This document shows, in pieces, positions 52,719-63,735 of a stretch of DNA of 64,000 nt. The notes under the pieces are model-generated. The model did not search any database. It saw only the letters and a program-made list of their open reading frames with translations, and was not told where the DNA came from. Every line of letters starts with the position of its first letter. The stretch's first letter is position 1. The DNA is from Cricetomys ansorgei (taxonomy: Eukaryota > Chordata > Mammalia > Rodentia > Nesomyidae): positions 3,320,001 through 3,384,000 of the forward strand of contig JAMJFZ010001657.1 of the NCBI GenBank assembly GCA_026225945.1, read 5' to 3'. Made by a program: the position numbers and the translations under genes.

Positions 52719-55664
52719 GTGAGTGGGTACCACCACTGGCACTAGGGCTTCATCACACCTTTGTGCACTCACTCTGTGCACATGGTGAAGTCTCCTGGAG
52801 GCTAGCTTGCTTCATCGTCAAGGCTACAGGGGTCATTCAAGGTCGTCAGCTGGGTGGTCAGTACCACAGGGTGAAGACAAAGAGGACGTCTCAGCTCTAG
52901 CACTAGGAGCTTTGTCTGTCCCAAGCTTCAGTGTTCTTGTCTGAAAAATGCAAAAGCATCCTTGACCACTCAAGACTGCCATGTGCATGAAGGAAGCTTG
53001 CACCCAGCACACGGGCTGGGGCAGGTATCTGCGACACACGTGGAGGCTACGGTCACTGCTGTGGCTGCCGGGGCTTTTCTAGACTTTTGTAAGGTGGTTC
53101 TTTGCCTGCTCAGGCTGCAGAGCCCTGGAGTGGAGAAGCTATCATATAAAACACAGTGGAAAAGACACGATAGATCTCAGCAGACAGTTCCGCAGAGCTT
53201 CGCCCAGCTGATGAGAACTGGTCAGAGCTGGTGATTTAAGAACTCAGGGTGGTACCCTGCATGGGAGAAGATGTTCTCATGGGTGTCAGTAGCTTGTTGG
53301 GAAAGTGAGTGGAAAGAAAAAAAAAACCTCACTGTCAACCAGGCTCACAGCAGGGGATAATGCCCTTCTCAGCCATCCCCCCCACCTCTCCATCCTCCTT
53401 GGAGATCTTTGGTTCTGGCTGAGACTGGTTTCTAGGTCTGAGCTCTTCTGCACAGCTGTGACAGCCTTCACTCCCTGACTTTTTACTTGAAATCAGGAAG
53501 GCACCGAGACTGAATGCTGCTTTTATGGTATGCTTGGGGCCATGGTAAGCGCTGATATGCATCAATCCATGAAATCCTCAACAGTGATTGAGATGGGCTT
53601 CCCGCTTGCATCCCCAGACTGAGGCTATTGGATGCTGAACATCTCTGCTTTGGTGAGAGGTGGAAAGAATGCCACAGGCTCACCTCCCTGACCTCACGCA
53701 GACTCCTTTCCTCTTCTGTCCCTATCCCACAGTGTTGACCCAGCGAGGCTCGCACACCCAGGCTGAGGACCGCCTGTTCAAACACCTGTTTGGAGGCTAC
53801 AATCGCTGGGCACGGCCAGTGCCCAACACCTCTGATGTGGTCATTGTGCGCTTTGGACTATCCATTGCCCAGCTCATAGACGTGGTAGGCCTGCCCTTTC
53901 ATTCTGTGTTCCCTTGATCAGTCCCCAACCCACCTGATTCTTTTCATGCTCCTCCTCCCTTCCCTGCCTTGGATTCAGTTCAGCCCTTCTCCCACCAGCC
54001 CTCAAAGTCCATCCTGGCCACAGCACACAGCTACCTAGTTGGGTTGCCATGGTGCCTTTCTTCCTGAACCTTGGAGCCCCCAAGAGATTGGGTTGTCAGA
54101 AGATAGTTTGCTAAAACACATGTCGAAAAGTCCCCCCACCCCTTGCCACAACACACATCTCATGTCCCATGTGACCCTGAGGGATCTGAGTGCTGGTGAC
54201 CAAGTCAGGAGCAGTGGCTAGGCTCGGGTGTCTTGTAAGTGGGTCCCGAAAGTGCTTCCTATACACTGTGTCTTCTGGAATGGCTCATCAGTCACCCCAA
54301 CTGCTCTGACTCTCTACCTCTGTTACCCCAGGATGAGAAGAATCAAATGATGACCACCAATGTCTGGCTGAAGCAGGTAAGCTTTCCCTTGTAGGAGCCA
54401 GCAGGCATGCATAGTCTCCAGCCCCTTCTAGGACCCTCACTCTTGAGGGACCAAGGAGCAGCAAGGTGCTGAGTTTGTGAGTCATGATCAGAAGGCCCTT
54501 TGGTGTGAAGCAGCTGCAGGTACTACAGGCTGCTTCTCCTCAGGGGTGGCTTTTGTATGGAAAGTGGGGTGACCCATCTACCATATGCCTATGACATTCA
54601 GATGCCATTTGGGAGACACATCCCATCTGATGTGTCTCCAAAGGTTGTATGAATCTGAAACCCTGAAGACGGACTAGAGAGAGAATAAGAACTCTGTTTT
54701 GGGGACTGAACGGTGTAGCTTAGTTTGGTACAGTGCTGGCCTGGGAAGCCCTGGGTTTGATCCTGCAGCACCACATAAACTGTGGGTAGTGGCTCATGCA
54801 TGCAATCCCAGCACGCGGAAGCTGCAGGTGAGGACTCAGAAATTCCAGGTCATTCTACTTTTATAGTAAGTTGGAGGCCAGCTTGGACTATATAAAACCC
54901 CATTAAACAAAACAAATAAATAACGAAACAAACAAAATCCTGCTTTGAAATCCACTTGGGCCTGCTCTGGTAGAAGCATAGTTGGGACCTAGAGCATTCT
55001 CCTCCTGCTGGGACCCTGGACAGGAAGGTCTCCAGAGCATACTTTGAAGGTCACAGATAACTGACCTGGCTTCACTGTCTAGCTCTGACAGTGTCTGCAT
55101 TGAAAATGAGTGACTGCCTAACAGATTCGTGTGGTGGGGAGTGTCAGAACAAGGGCCAGAAGTGGAGCTAGAGTGTCAAGTGCACTGGCACTGGCACTGG
55201 CATCCTGGGGCTGGCTACCAAAGTCAGAGCAAAGCAGGCTGCTTATCAGAGATGGTTTGCTTGGCTCCCGTGTCAGAGCCCTTTCCTGGCAGTATGGCCC
55301 CTTCTAATTCTGTGGAGTTGTGAGAGGGACTCGGGAGACCTCTGAGTCCCAAAGCTCAGTTCAGACCATCTTGAGATCCCCACTGCAGCGGTGTTCTGAT
55401 GCGATCCCTCCCCTGATCAGGAGTGGAATGACTACAAGCTGCGCTGGGATCCAGCTGAGTTTGGTAACATCACCTCTCTCCGAGTTCCTTCAGAGATGAT
55501 CTGGATCCCAGACATTGTCCTCTATAACAAGTAAGAAGCCATTTATTTATTAATTAAAATATATCTGAGAGGTGGCGAGATGGCTCAGTAAGAACCCTTT
55601 CTGCGCAAATGAGAAGATCTGAGTTTGTATCCCCAGCAGTCACACAAAAGCTGGGAATAGCTGT

Positions 55665-55725
<61 letters not shown>

Positions 55726-56127
55726 GAGGGGAGAATGAGGGGGGAGGGAGAAGCACTGGAGGCAGGGGAGGGGAGATAAGTGGATCCTGGGAGCTCATTG
55801 GCCAGTCAGTTTAGCCAAAATGGCAAGCCTAAGATTCCAGAGGTCTCAAGAAATAAGTAAAGATGAAGTGTGATCAAGGAAAGACACAGCGTTAACCTCA
55901 GGCCTACACACTCACATGTGCACCAGCACATAGACATACATGTACATACACCACACACACTCACATGTGCACCAGTATCCCCTCACGGGTGCATGCACCA
56001 CATACAAGGACACACATGCACACACATACGCACACATGTGCACTGGCACACACACTCATGCATATATACACAAATATGCATGCATACACATGCGCACTGG
56101 TATCCCCACACATGTGCATATAACACA

Positions 56128-56168
<41 letters not shown>

Positions 56169-56671
56169 TTCTCATAAAAGAAACCAAAACCTGTTCTTTC
56201 CTTTTTGCTTGGGTAAGGTTTCTCCGAGAATTCCAGGCACTGATACCTAAATAATGTCAGTATGTCCTGCTAACACACTTTCTAAAGCAGGTCTCTGTGA
56301 GACACCGTTACTTGGATGGGGGCAGGGTCATGTAATTTTGGATGGCATAGTCAACCCTCTCCCCTCCCGTGGGTCTAACCCTTAAGTAGCTGCTGTTTGT
56401 TGTGCTGCAGGAGTCATGCACCCCAACTTCCATGCCACCTCAGCCCCACTCCCCATCTCTGTGCCCTGAGCTGGCACCTAGGATCCTTCCAGAATCTGCT
56501 TCTGTTTAACAGAGATTAGGAGCAAATCCTGGCAGCAGATGTGTGTCTGAGGTTTAAGATCCACCAATCAAGAGTTGCTCACTGACACCTGATTGCAACA
56601 AGGAGCTCCTCTGAATGGACAAAGGCTAGGCCAAACTGCTTCAGGCATTTAAAGTGTGTGCCCTACACACC

Positions 56672-56718
<47 letters not shown>

Positions 56719-59700
56719 CCATCTGAAGTTAAAAATAGCCAGTCAGGAATTGGTACCTGATTGCCACAAGGAATTCTGAAAGAATAAAGGCTAGGCCAAA
56801 CTGCTGCAGGCATTTAAAGTGTATGCTCTACACACCCTCCTCCAGGGTCAATGAAATCACATGGTCTCCTACCCCATATGGGGGCCTGTTGCCATCTAGT
56901 GGTAGTTATGTGAAATGACCAAAATGATCACTACAGGCTCAAGGTTTAATTAGGGATGGAGTTTAATGACTAGAATACATTCTCACAAGGGAGACTCAGA
57001 CTTCGAAATCCTGCCTGCTAGCCCCTCTGCTCAATCTCTTCCTTGTTCCTGTGAGCCCTTCTGCTTTTACACCCTCGTCCAGTGTCCCATCTAAATCCTA
57101 TCATCATTGACAGATCAAGGCCTTATTAAATTGAAGCCTTCACAGTAACTCTTTTCAGCCCAGCCAGAAGTCCCTTTTGGTCTCGGGAGCATTCCAAATG
57201 CCCTGTTGTACGGTGATGTCATGTCAGTTTGTCTCGTTTCCATGTAGTTGCCTGAGGGCAGGGATCCCTTCTCACATCCCTCTGGTTCAGGCCCTAATTG
57301 ATGAAACTGCCCCCCAATAAGATGCTAAGTGCAGATGCTAAGTACAGGGAATTTCCTCCCCAGCCAAAGTGTTACACCTTTTCTGGAAAGAAATAAAAAT
57401 CTGGGTGCAAAAGTCAAGACCCTCCCCTTTTGGAGTTGGCTTCCCATTTGCTAGTGAGGGAAAACACTCACAATCCTTATCCTAGTCTGGTATGGTACAG
57501 CACACCTGTAATCCCAGAATTAAGAATACGGAGGCAGGAGGATCACAAGTCCAGCTCTAGCCAGCAAACCGTGAGCCAGCCTGTGCTACACAGTAAGACA
57601 CCGTCTCATAAAACAACAAATCCTGCAAAATCTTCAACACGCTAAATGGATACAAATAGGGGATCAGACTATAAACGTCTCATGATTTAAAATATGTGAA
57701 ACTGAGGCACGGTCGTTATGACAGTCAGACATATAACATCAAAATGGTAATAGTGGTTATTTTTTTGCTATTTAAAATTTTCCACTTCTGCATTTAGAAC
57801 AATTGCATTTGACAAGACAACTCAGATGCATTTGTCTGCAGGAGGGATTCACACACTTGCACGAACCGCCCAACGTAGCCAGCCAATGGCTGATTTGGCC
57901 CAGTTGCCTTGCTGCCAGTGTCCATCCTGGAGGAGGCAGGTATGCAAGACTCCAGCTTGTCTCCTCTCTCCAGTGCAGATGGGGAGTTTGCGGTGACCCA
58001 CATGACCAAAGCCCACGTCTTCTTCACCGGCGCTGTGCACTGGGTGCCCCCAGCCATCTACAAGAGCTCCTGCAGCATCGATGTGACCTTCTTCCCCTTC
58101 GACCAGCAGAATTGCAAGATGAAGTTTGGCTCCTGGACGTACGACAAGGCCAAGATCGACCTGGAGCAGATGGAGCAGACGGTAGACCTGAAGGACTACT
58201 GGGAGAGTGGCGAGTGGGCCATCATCAACGCCACCGGAACCTATAACTCCAAGAAGTATGACTGCTGTGCCGAGATCTACCCCGACGTCACCTACTACTT
58301 TGTTATTCGCCGGCTGCCGCTGTTCTACACCATCAACCTCATCATCCCGTGCCTGCTCATCTCCTGCCTCACCGTGCTCGTCTTCTACCTGCCCTCGGAG
58401 TGTGGGGAGAAGATCACGCTGTGCATCTCGGTGCTGCTCTCGCTCACCGTCTTCCTGCTGCTCATCACGGAGATCATCCCGTCCACCTCGCTGGTCATCC
58501 CGCTCATCGGCGAGTACCTGCTCTTCACCATGATCTTCGTCACCCTCTCCATTGTCATCACAGTCTTCGTGCTCAATGTGCACCACCGCTCCCCCAGCAC
58601 CCACAACATGCCCAACTGGGTGAGGGTGGACCTGCTGGGCCGGGTGTCCCGGTGGCTGATGATGAACCGGCCCCTGGCACCTATGGAACTCCATGGCTCG
58701 TCAGGTCTGAAGCTCAGCCCCACTTGTCACTGGCTGGAGACCAACATGGATGCTGAAGAGAGGGAGGAGACGGAGGAAGAGGAGGAGGATGAAAACATAT
58801 GTATGTGTACAGGCCTCCCAGACCCTTCTATGGGGGTCCTCTATGGCCATGGCAGCCTGCATTTGAGGGCCCTGGGGCCTGAGGCTAAGGTTTCATCACA
58901 GGATAGTGAGATCTTGCTGTCACCTCAAATACAGAAAGCTCTAGAAGGTGTACACTACATTGTTGACCACCTGAGGTCTGAGGATGCTGACTCTTCGGTG
59001 AGTGGGGCTAAGGAAGGAGCCCTTACATGGGTGATTCTGCCAGCTTAGCAGGGAACAGTCTCACCCCAAGGCAGCAGCTTAGGTAACCCCTTCCCTTCCT
59101 GTAAGGACCAGTCTTCCTCAGTCATGTCCAAGGAGTCTGGTCTCAACTGTGAAAGAGGACCTCTAGCTGCCAGTTCTTTGGACACTTCCTGGCCTATGGC
59201 AGAATGCCTCAGGGCCCCATCACACTCTATGCAACCTAAGTAGGAGAGAGCGATCAGTTTGGGGAGGTCAGATACTGGTCTCCCTCTTTTTGCCTTCCCT
59301 GGCCAGCCTTTCTCATGAGAAGGTGGGGGCAGGGAAGGGAGAGAGATTGCTTTCTGCAGAGACCACATACGAATGGATCAGTTCAGTGTATCACTAGCCT
59401 CTGCTCTATCCTGTGATGGAAGGTCTCATCCACCTGGGCTCTGGGCATTCTGTGACTTTCTTCATTCACTTGTAAATGCTGCAGAGTCTTAGTTGAACAA
59501 GGGTGGGCTCTCTTCCCCAGTGTTCAGAACCAGCTCATGCCCTTATCAACCAAGGGAGGAATGTAGGGCCTGAGGTTACTATGGAGTGACCTTACTGAGT
59601 AGAAAAGAACATTAATCATTAATTTTGAAATGCCTAAGAACTTAGGTCCTCTGTCCTGGTCTATAAGCTGGAGACCCACAAGCCCCAGCTCTTCTATGCT

Positions 59701-60238
59701 GTCCTATCCTGGGTCACAACCTGCCTCTTTCTGTCCTCTGCAGGTGGGTGGGGAGGTAGCATGGGATAGCACAGTTTGGGCTACACAACTACTGTGAGTT
59801 ACATTTAAGCTCTACTGATTTGGATGGTCCGTGCCCTCTTGGTGATCCTAGCACCACCGCATGTTCCTCTGGACTCCTGAACCTGAGAACACATCCAAAT
59901 AGGGAAAGATAGAATGGGACTCCCAAGGATGTATCAGTCCTGAGCTAAGCCTGTTTCCTCCCTCCACCCATCTCTCTGTGCCTGGGATAACCTTGGCTTC
60001 CCAAGCCTTTAGCAGGCTGCTCACTGCTGCCCCCATCAGGCTGGACATAGGAGGGGCATGTCTTCCCCCCAAAGCAAGGCTCTTGTCACTGTAAGCCCAA
60101 TTTTCATTTCAGGTGAAGGAAGATTGGAAGTATGTGGCCATGGTGGTAGACCGGATATTCCTCTGGCTGTTCGTCATCGTCTGCTTCCTGGGGACCATCG
60201 GGCTCTTCCTGCCTCCATTCCTGGCTGGGATGATCTGA
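52649..60238 (+). CDS. CHRNA2: CHRNA2, neuronal nicotinic acetylcholine receptor subunit alpha-2 (6 coding exons, complete)
   Basis: Ligand-binding subunit of pentameric cation channels, usually with beta-2 or beta-4 subunits, in the neuronal plasma membrane. Exons 52649-52718, 53733-53884, 54332-54376, 55421-55530, 57974-58997 and 60113-60238 join in frame to 508 residues; rat is about 511. Seen in order: hydrophobic signal peptide (about 1-25); extracellular domain with the 13-residue Cys-loop C159-C173 ([15 protein letters not shown]); vicinal C223-C224 in YDCCAEIYP, the hallmark of alpha subunits; TM1 about 239-263, TM2 about 272-290 ([19 protein letters not shown]), TM3 about 302-325; a large cytoplasmic loop with an acidic [12 protein letters not shown] stretch; TM4 about 477-503; ending FLAGMI. 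The start is the ATG in GAAGCCATGT, which gives the signal peptide. An upstream in-frame GTG extension was discarded. Upstream non-coding exons are likely but unplaced. Confidence 0.97.
52720..53732. other. CHRNA2 intron after coding exon 1
   Basis: About 1 kb of unique-looking sequence with no recognisable repeat or extra exon. Confidence 0.5.
53733..53884 (+). CDS. CHRNA2: CHRNA2 coding exon 2
   Basis: Residues 24-74: [20 protein letters not shown] through [11 protein letters not shown], the N-terminal helix and first strands of the ligand-binding domain. Acceptor CCCACAG, donor GTAGGC, ending phase 0. Confidence 0.96.
54332..54376 (+). CDS. CHRNA2: CHRNA2 coding exon 3 (45 nt)
   Basis: Fifteen codons, [15 protein letters not shown] (75-89), the short exon typical of the nicotinic receptor family. 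Acceptor CCCCAG, donor GTAAGC. Confidence 0.97.
54700..54935 (+). mobile_element. B4 SINE (ID-B1 composite)
   Basis: ID-like GGTGTAGCTTAGTTTGGTAC, GGGTTTGATCCTGCAGCACC, then B1-like AATCCCAGCACGCGGAAGCT and an ACAAATAAATAACG tail. In CHRNA2 intron after coding exon 3. Confidence 0.85.
55421..55530 (+). CDS. CHRNA2: CHRNA2 coding exon 4
   Basis: Residues 90-125 plus two bases: [20 protein letters not shown] through WIPDIVLYN, containing the loop A region and a possible N-glycosylation site NIT. Donor GTAAGA. Confidence 0.97.
55572..55920 (+). mobile_element. Composite tRNA-derived SINE interrupted by (GT)n(GA)n
   Basis: Head GGCGAGATGGCTCAGTAAGA with GAGTTTGTATCCCCAGCAGT, microsatellite 55661-55723, body AGTGGATCCTGGGAGCTCAT, GGAAAGACACAGCGTTAACC. 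Confidence 0.65.
55905..56166. repeat. (CA)n-rich array
   Basis: CA, CACATGTGCAC and ACATACA mixtures ending in about 20 perfect CA units (56128-56166). Confidence 0.9.
56587..56837. repeat. Diverged direct repeats flanking a C45 tract
   Basis: About 85-bp copies at 56587-56671 and 56756-56837 share CCTGATTGC, AAGGCTAGGCCAAACTGCT, CAGGCATTTAAAGTGT and CTACACACC. Between them lie 45 C (56673-56717) and about 38 bp. Confidence 0.88.
57484..57625 (+). mobile_element. B1/B4-like SINE
   Basis: TGGTATGGTACAGCACACCT, GTAATCCCAGAATTAAGAAT, GTGCTACACAGTAAGACACC. Diverged; in the large CHRNA2 intron before exon 5. Confidence 0.65.
57974..58997 (+). CDS. CHRNA2: CHRNA2 coding exon 5 (large)
   Basis: Residues 126-467. 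Holds the Cys-loop, the vicinal cysteine pair, TM1-TM3 and nearly all of the cytoplasmic loop. Its first two-thirds is very GC-rich at third positions, unlike the flanking introns, which opens long shadow frames on both strands. Acceptor CTCCAG, donor GTGAGT. Confidence 0.97.
58998..60112. other. CHRNA2 last intron
   Basis: About 1.1 kb with no clear repeat or exon. The donor GTGAGT keeps an open frame for a further 14 codons, so intron retention would end the protein at 59048 without TM4. Confidence 0.5.
60113..60238 (+). CDS. CHRNA2: CHRNA2 coding exon 6 (TM4, stop)
   Basis: Residues 468-508: [20 protein letters not shown], then TM4 and FLAGMI, stop TGA at 60236-60238. Acceptor TTTCAG. Confidence 0.97.
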   Translation: MKEDWKYVAMVVDRIFLWLFVIVCFLGTIGLFLPPFLAGMI

Positions 60239-62244
60239 CATCATGTCCCCCCTGTTGACTCCAGGATGGCCTTGACAAACTCTCTTCTGGTCTTCTCTAA
60301 CTAGAGCCATCTCTAGAATGTTCCTTTGGGTCAATACCCTCTGCCTGTGGTGTTTCTATGAGGCTCCCAAACTAGCCCGGACTTCAAATCCAGACTAAGA
60401 ACAGCTCATGATGACATTGCTGTGCCAAGTGCTGAGACCACTCAACATGACACCCGTTTAGGGATGCTGAGGAACTAGAAAAGAAGAAAGCATTCGCTCT
60501 GCAGGCTACAACATGTTGGTGACACGAAGGGGAAGGAGATATTCCTGAAAGAGCAATAGCAACCATATATAACAAAAGGGTCAAACAAGGGATTGGTGGG
60601 GTCAGACCAGGGCAAAGGGAAATAGAATACAGCCCCAAAGATGGGATAAATGGAGTGCTTTCTGTGGAAGAGTTCTGAAGAGCACTTCAGATTCAGAGTG
60701 TCAGAGTACAGCCAGCCGAGGTGGGGAAGGCTGGAAAGGCGGGATGGGGCATCTTTAATCCAGGCTTAGGAAAAAGTTCAAAGTCTTCTCTGAAACTGTC
60801 TCTATGTCCTCTATGAAGAAATATCAGAGGGATAAGGCTACTTCCAGATGGAATGGGGCACAAAGAAAGGTCTAGATGCCCTGGTGGAGGCAGATGAATG
60901 ACATGTAGTTGGGTACAAGTGGCTGAGCCATTACTCATTTTAAAGCACCATTGAGCCCCTGGCTTGCCCTCAGCATCGTGTCTCACTGTTCTGTGCTGCA
61001 AAGAGTTCCAGTAACTGCTGCCAGGGGTCAGGGCCACCTTCAAATCATCAGTGAAGAGACTAAGAAGATGATCTCCACCACTGGCACCCTTCTTGCCATC
61101 TGCAACCCCTGGTCCCCGATTCCCTGCTCAGTCAGCATGCCTTGCCTTGGAACTGAGATCTTAGCTTCAAGCTCTTTCAAGTGTGTTCTCCTGAAGTACA
61201 GAGTCTCTGCTTTTACTTTTTCTCTCCAGCCCAGCCTCATGCTGGGTGAGAGAGGTCAGCACCTGGGCCATTCATTCTGAGGAGCAGAAACAAACCTGCT
61301 GGGTTACCTTTGGCCCCCGGGACTGCAGGCATAACATCAAAGCTTCAGGGAGACTTCTCCCCAACCTTCCAGGGCCCCTTAATGTGGCTAACCTGCTCTT
61401 AACTGTTCCATGAAGCTTGTTCTTGTTTCTGTAATATTCCAAGACCTTCCACTGCAGAGTATTGGGCCTCTCAAAACACTGTTGAGTCCCTGAGGATCCA
61501 GACCTCAGAAGATAACAGCAGTAGGATCCCTAACAGATATAGAGAGCAGGGCAGGAAGCAGAGTGGGGTGGGTATCTCGTTTCTCTGTGTTAGGGTGCTC
61601 TCCTCCTGAACCCCACACACTGCACCCTGACGGACCTAGGGAAAATCTGCTTACCAGAGGCCCCACCCTGATACCCTGATACCAGTTCTAATGAACCCCC
61701 ACTCGATCCCCAATTCAGGTCATGGCTCCTCCTTTCCCCAGTGAATGCAGCTTGCAGCCTCCCCTCCCTCTGCTCCAAGCCCTCAGAAGTGATTTCCTGA
61801 GGGGGAGATTCTGGTCACAGTCTCCAAATCTCCCATCCTCCTTGCATGTGAGCGGCATGGTGAACTGAAGCTGAGATGGGCGCTCTCACAGGTGCCATGA
61901 CTTCCATGCCATCCCCCTCCGCTATCGCTGGCATCATCTAGTCTCCTCCAGAGCCTGGGTGGTTAGGGGACAGTCAGGCGAGGAAGATCTCACAGAGGGA
62001 ACTACACTGTGTCTTCCCTGGAAAGCTGCCTTTTGGATGATGCTCTCTATTGCCCCCACACACGCGGTGCCACTAATACCTACACAGGGGCAAAGGGCAG
62101 GAGGCCACCACACACTTCCCATGGCACCAGTCAGCTCTTGATCTGTATTGGACAGGGACATAGCTGGTTCTTCCAGGGCTTCGGTTCCAGGTCAACGTCC
62201 TCCCACAGAGAGCACATCAAAGAAACGATACAGTCAAGCTAACC
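60239..62244 (+). other. CHRNA2 3' flank / probable 3'UTR
   Basis: Unique-looking sequence between the CHRNA2 stop and the PTK2B 3' end. No interspersed repeat, open reading frame of interest or canonical AATAAA was seen. It may be CHRNA2 3'UTR wholly or partly. Confidence 0.5.
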
Positions 62245-62264
62245 ACAAAGCAAATGGTAATGAT

Positions 62265-62270
62265 TTTAAT
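62265..62270 (-). terminator. PTK2B: PTK2B candidate poly(A) signal ATTAAA
   Basis: TTTAAT on the plus strand. It is the common variant hexamer, 754-759 nt past the PTK2B stop. No AATAAA occurs on the minus strand between the stop and this point. Confidence 0.5.
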
Positions 62271-62299
62271 TCAACCCACAGATCAAAAAGAAGGAAAGA

Positions 62300-62425
62300 T
62301 AAATTGAATGTTCTCCACAAACATCCGAGAAAGGAGAGGAACAGATGTGAAAGGGGAGAAGAGAGAAAGGAGTACGAAAGAGGGGAGAAGAAAAGAGGGA
62401 GAAGAGAAATGCAGGAAGGGCGCAA
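62300..62425. repeat. Purine-rich tract in PTK2B 3'UTR
   Basis: Imperfect GA-rich sequence (AAAGGGGAGAAGAGAGAAAG and similar). It reads as a pyrimidine-rich tract in the PTK2B transcript near its end. Confidence 0.8.
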
Positions 62426-62560
62426 AGTCCCGTTCTGACCTCCGACTCTCTGCTTCTTCCCTGTGACATTCAGTTTGATAAAAACACAGAGCCCTGTGGC
62501 CAGATTGGTTTGTGCCTGGACTATGGCTCGTGGCTGTCCATCCAGGCCAAACTCACATTA

Positions 62561-62566
62561 AATAAA
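62561..62566 (+). terminator. Candidate CHRNA2 poly(A) signal AATAAA (proximal)
   Basis: First canonical AATAAA on the plus strand after the CHRNA2 stop, 2.3 kb downstream and antisense to the PTK2B 3'UTR. A weak GATAAA at 60645-60650 is a nearer alternative. Confidence 0.35.
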
Positions 62567-62626
62567 TTCCAATGTACACTGTACAAGAGAGCCAGACCCC
62601 GCCCGCACCTCACCAGCCTCCTTACA

Positions 62627-62632
62627 AATAAA
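62627..62632 (+). terminator. Candidate CHRNA2 poly(A) signal AATAAA (distal)
   Basis: Second AATAAA on the plus strand, 66 bp past the first, followed by TG/T-containing sequence (CACTGTCCCCTCTGTATC). Confidence 0.35.
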
Positions 62633-63023
62633 GCCCCTCACTGTCCCCTCTGTATCAGGGTTCTCTGAGGGCTGAGGTGAGGAGGGAGGAGAATACTGGC
62701 TTTCAAATGTTCATGCAGAAAGCTGTCTTGGCTGGTAGGGGTGCAACTGTGACCCCAGTGATGCTCCAGCACCCAGGCTGGGGTCAAAGGGAGTGGCTGG
62801 CATTAATACCCGTATCACTCCACCCTGTGTCTGTGCCCAGAGTCCTCTCTGTCCAGACGCAGCCTGGGTAGCACAGTCTGGGGTAGGTTGGGGAGGGGGG
62901 AGTCGTGCAAAGCGACGAGGGGAGGACTCTTCTCAGCCTTCCCTCGAAGACCAATGGCAAGGCAGGAAAGGTACACCATGACAGGTGGGGGCAGAAGATG
63001 CAGGCAGGTGGCCCCTCTTTTGA

Positions 63024-63239
63024 TCACTCTGCTGGTGGGTGGGCCAGATTGGCCAGAACCTTGGCTTGGTCCACAGCATCCAGCAGGTTCTTCGCATCCA
63101 CGGCCAGGGTGTGGGAAGCCGTGAGCATCTGCCGCTTGCATTCCTCGCTCAGGGAGGTCACGGCGTTCTGCTGAGCCAACCTCATCTTGTTGATGAGCTC
63201 AGCCAGGTCTTTGTTGAGCAGTTTCTGGGTCCCCTCAAT
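63024..63239 (-). CDS. PTK2B: PTK2B (PYK2) last coding exon, C-terminus of FAT domain (partial gene)
   Basis: Seventy-one codons plus TGA (complement of 63024-63026). They encode the final helices of the focal adhesion targeting domain of the calcium-responsive tyrosine kinase PYK2, which binds paxillin-type LD motifs: IEGTQKLLNKDLAELINKMR at the start, SLSEECKRQMLTASHTLAVD in the middle, NLAHPPAE at the end. The acceptor CTACCAG lies at 63246-63240, phase 0. All other PTK2B exons lie to the right of the window, whose remaining 760 bases are intron. The sequence agrees closely with the mammalian PYK2 C-terminus I know. Confidence 0.96.
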   Translation of the reverse strand: MEGTQKLLNKDLAELINKMRLAQQNAVTSLSEECKRQMLTASHTLAVDAKNLLDAVDQAKVLANLAHPPAE

Positions 63240-63504
63240 CTGGTAGGCAAGCACAGAGGAGGGGCAGGATGAGTGAAGGGTCAGGAAAGGTGTTGGCTAA
63301 TATGTTCAGACGTTCCCTGGGGGCAAATTACTCCCATTCCTGGGCTAAATCCCCCTCTGCTCAGGCTGGAGTTGGTCCACAAAGATCAGGGCAGCAGACA
63401 CCTCAATCCCTGGTCAACCATGTGCTGGCCCAGCCTGACAGAACCGGATAGTGCCTCCTCCACAGCAGCAAGCCCTGCATGCAGGTCAGAGGTCAGGCAC
63501 ATTC

Positions 63505-63735
63505 ACCTACTTGGATGGTTAATCTTGATGGTCAACTGGATGGCATTTAGAGTCACCATGGAAACAAACCACTGGGCATGTCTATGAGAGCATCTCTAGC
63601 TAGAGTTAACTGGAGTGGGAAGACCCACACTAAATGTGGTGGCTCCAATCCATGGGCTGGGGTCTTGCAATGAATAAATAGGAGAAAGTAAGCTGAGCAC
63701 TGGCATTTATCATTTTCTGCTTCCTGACTGGAGAT
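63505..63735 (+). mobile_element. Rodent interspersed repeat in PTK2B intron
   Basis: GTTAATCTTGATGGTCAACT, GAGTGGGAAGACCCACACTA, ATGGGCTGGGGTCTTGCAAT, TTCTGCTTCCTGACTGGAGA; related to the 39178 block. Class uncertain. Confidence 0.6.

Larger units (their letters stand above)
62245..63023 (-). other. PTK2B: PTK2B 3' untranslated region (approximate end)
   Basis: Stop codon to about 20 nt past an ATTAAA signal. The distal part is a purine-rich stretch (62300-62425, plus strand). It holds two AATAAA hexamers on the opposite strand that may serve CHRNA2. Confidence 0.6.

Noticed and set aside
57849..58694. 281-codon open frame on the minus strand opposite CHRNA2 exon 5
   Set aside because: It is a shadow of a very GC3-rich coding exon; its amino acids are low-complexity (G, D, E, H, V) and match no family. 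CHRNA2 on the other strand is unmistakable.
52642..60238. An undescribed multi-gene system around CHRNA2
   Set aside because: EPHX2, CHRNA2 and PTK2B are well-known, conserved neighbours with unrelated roles; no extra gene between them could be supported.
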